Below are positions 4,691 through 5,439 of a stretch of DNA of 5,439 nucleotides, one piece after another. The position numbers and the translations under genes were made by a program. The DNA lies in contig JBGPYQ010000226.1 in assembly GCA_041493345.1 (NCBI GenBank), positions 1 through 5,439 of the forward strand. Reading direction: 5' to 3'. Position 1 is the first letter of the stretch. Every line of letters begins with the position of its first letter. The notes beneath the pieces are model-generated. The model was not told the DNA's origin. It did not search any database and worked only from the letters and a program-made list of their open reading frames with translations. The stretch comes from VBDM01 sp041493345. Its GTDB lineage: Bacteria; Pseudomonadota; Gammaproteobacteria; Burkholderiales; SG8-39.

Positions 4691-5370
4691 TACCCGCCGT
4701 CTCGCGGGTCGAATGGAAACCGTGCTATCGGATCGTCCCCAGTCGCTTTCCTCCAATAAGCGTTTATGAGCGCATAGCAAACCCTGCGGATCTCGAAGCG
4801 GTGTTCGCCGTCGAGGGCCTCACCAACCCCCGGCTAAGACAGGAAGCAGGAGAAATATCGCTCGTCCCTCCGGGAGACAGGATTTCGGGACCCGGAACCA
4901 CGCCTATCATGGCGGCATTCACGCATTTGAATCCCGAAGGCAGCCGGTTCAGCGACGGAAGCTATGGCGTCTATTACGCCGGACAATCGATCGATACCGC
5001 TATCGAGGAAACGCGCTACAAGAGGGAGCAGTTTCTCGCGAGAACGAATGAATCCCCGATCGAACTCGACATGCGCACGTATCTGACCGATCTCGACGGC
5101 GAGCTCCACGACATTCGCGGGCGCAGAGACATGCCCGACGTCTACGATCCGAACAATTACGCAGCGGGACAAGCGCTCGGACGCGAGCTGAAGGCGATCG
5201 CCTCCAGTGGCATCGCCTACGACAGCGTACGCCACCCGATTGGAAAATGTGCCGGGGTATTCCGGCCGCCTCTACTGTCGAATTGCATACAAGGCCCACA
5301 CTTCTGCTACATCTGGGACGGGACACGAATTACTGAGGTTTATGAGAAGACGCTATACGCCAAGTATTGA
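4681..5370 (+). CDS. RES-domain toxin (NAD+-degrading family)
   Basis: From ATG 4681 this encodes 229 residues with no signal peptide or membrane segment. It carries the RES-domain landmarks in order: CYRIVPSRF (15-23, the arginine region), FSDGSYGVYYAG (90-101), TAIEETRYKRE (106-116, the glutamate region) and YDSVRHP (180-186, the serine region). Characterised RES toxins, such as MbcT of Mycobacterium tuberculosis, consume NAD+ by phosphorolysis or hydrolysis and halt growth when the antitoxin is lost. All expected polar active-site residues appear present, so an active toxin is likely. The start is uncertain: ATG 4681 overlaps the antitoxin by 10 nt, while GTG 4687 gives a classic 4-nt GTGA overlap and better spacing from AGGGG (4673-4677). 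The frame stays open upstream to 4375 only as a shadow of the antitoxin gene. Codon use resembles the antitoxin rather than the bcr genes. Confidence 0.9.
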   Translation: MGVIPAVSRVEWKPCYRIVPSRFPPISVYERIANPADLEAVFAVEGLTNPRLRQEAGEISLVPPGDRISGPGTTPIMAAFTHLNPEGSRFSDGSYGVYYAGQSIDTAIEETRYKREQFLARTNESPIELDMRTYLTDLDGELHDIRGRRDMPDVYDPNNYAAGQALGRELKAIASSGIAYDSVRHPIGKCAGVFRPPLLSNCIQGPHFCYIWDGTRITEVYEKTLYAKY

Positions 5371-5439
5371 GCCTCAAGTCTCCTTACTGGCTGCGTGCGC
5401 AGTTCCCGTTTATCAGCCGGCGCTTGAGACGGCCCTGGC
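5371..5439. other. Intergenic end of window with a weak inverted repeat
   Basis: GCCTCAAG (5371-5378) and CTTGAGAC (5423-5430) pair at seven of eight positions across a 44-base loop that holds a small CTGC-GTGC-GCAG hairpin (5391-5402). There is no T-run, so calling it a terminator of the toxin-antitoxin transcript would be weak. No gene can be supported in these 69 bases. Confidence 0.3.

Noticed and set aside
5371..5430. Intrinsic terminator after the toxin gene.
   Set aside because: The outer stem is short with a 44-base loop and no T-run follows; kept only as a weak inverted repeat.
5410..5439. Possible C-terminus of a - strand gene ending in tandem TGA TAA (5415 down to 5410).
   Set aside because: Only eight codons are visible before the window edge, too few to support a gene.

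Overview
The window looks like part of a GC-rich proteobacterial genome, most likely a betaproteobacterium able to degrade aromatics without oxygen (Thauera/Azoarcus/Aromatoleum-like). The taxon is inferred from gene content, base composition and a hairpin repeat of a style common in that group; it is not proven by the sequence. No RNA gene, CRISPR array or intact transposase is visible.

Positions 1-4032 hold the 3' part of a class I (ATP-dependent) benzoyl-CoA reductase operon, all on the + strand: the tail of bcrC, a 109-nt gap with a strong hairpin, then bcrB, bcrA, bcrD and a 2[4Fe-4S] ferredoxin gene. From bcrB onward the genes are tightly packed (10-nt gap, 4-nt ATGA overlap, 18-nt gap), as expected of one transcript. 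The order C-B-A-D-ferredoxin also corresponds to bzdNOPQM. The ferredoxin would supply low-potential electrons to the BcrA/BcrD ATPase module, which passes them with ATP hydrolysis to the BcrB/BcrC module. That module reduces the ring of benzoyl-CoA to a cyclic dienoyl-CoA. The enzymes that process the diene are not in the window.

Positions 4033-4282 hold no convincing gene. They contain a roughly 107-120 bp inverted-repeat element, built of two opposed ATTCCC-N8-GGGAAT-type hairpins inside terminal inverted repeats (REPIN/MITE-like), followed by a putative promoter overlapped by an imperfect palindrome.

Positions 4283-5370 hold a two-gene type II toxin-antitoxin module of the Xre/MbcA-ParS antitoxin plus RES-domain toxin type. 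The toxin family depletes NAD+. Codon use there is visibly less GC-biased than in the bcr genes, which suggests separate acquisition. The last 69 bases show only a weak inverted repeat.

I found no wholly unknown system. The most distinctive points are the juxtaposition of a catabolic operon with a mobile-looking repeat and a NAD+-targeting toxin-antitoxin pair, the exactly collinear but asymmetric BcrA/BcrD pair, and the long structured gap between bcrC and bcrB.
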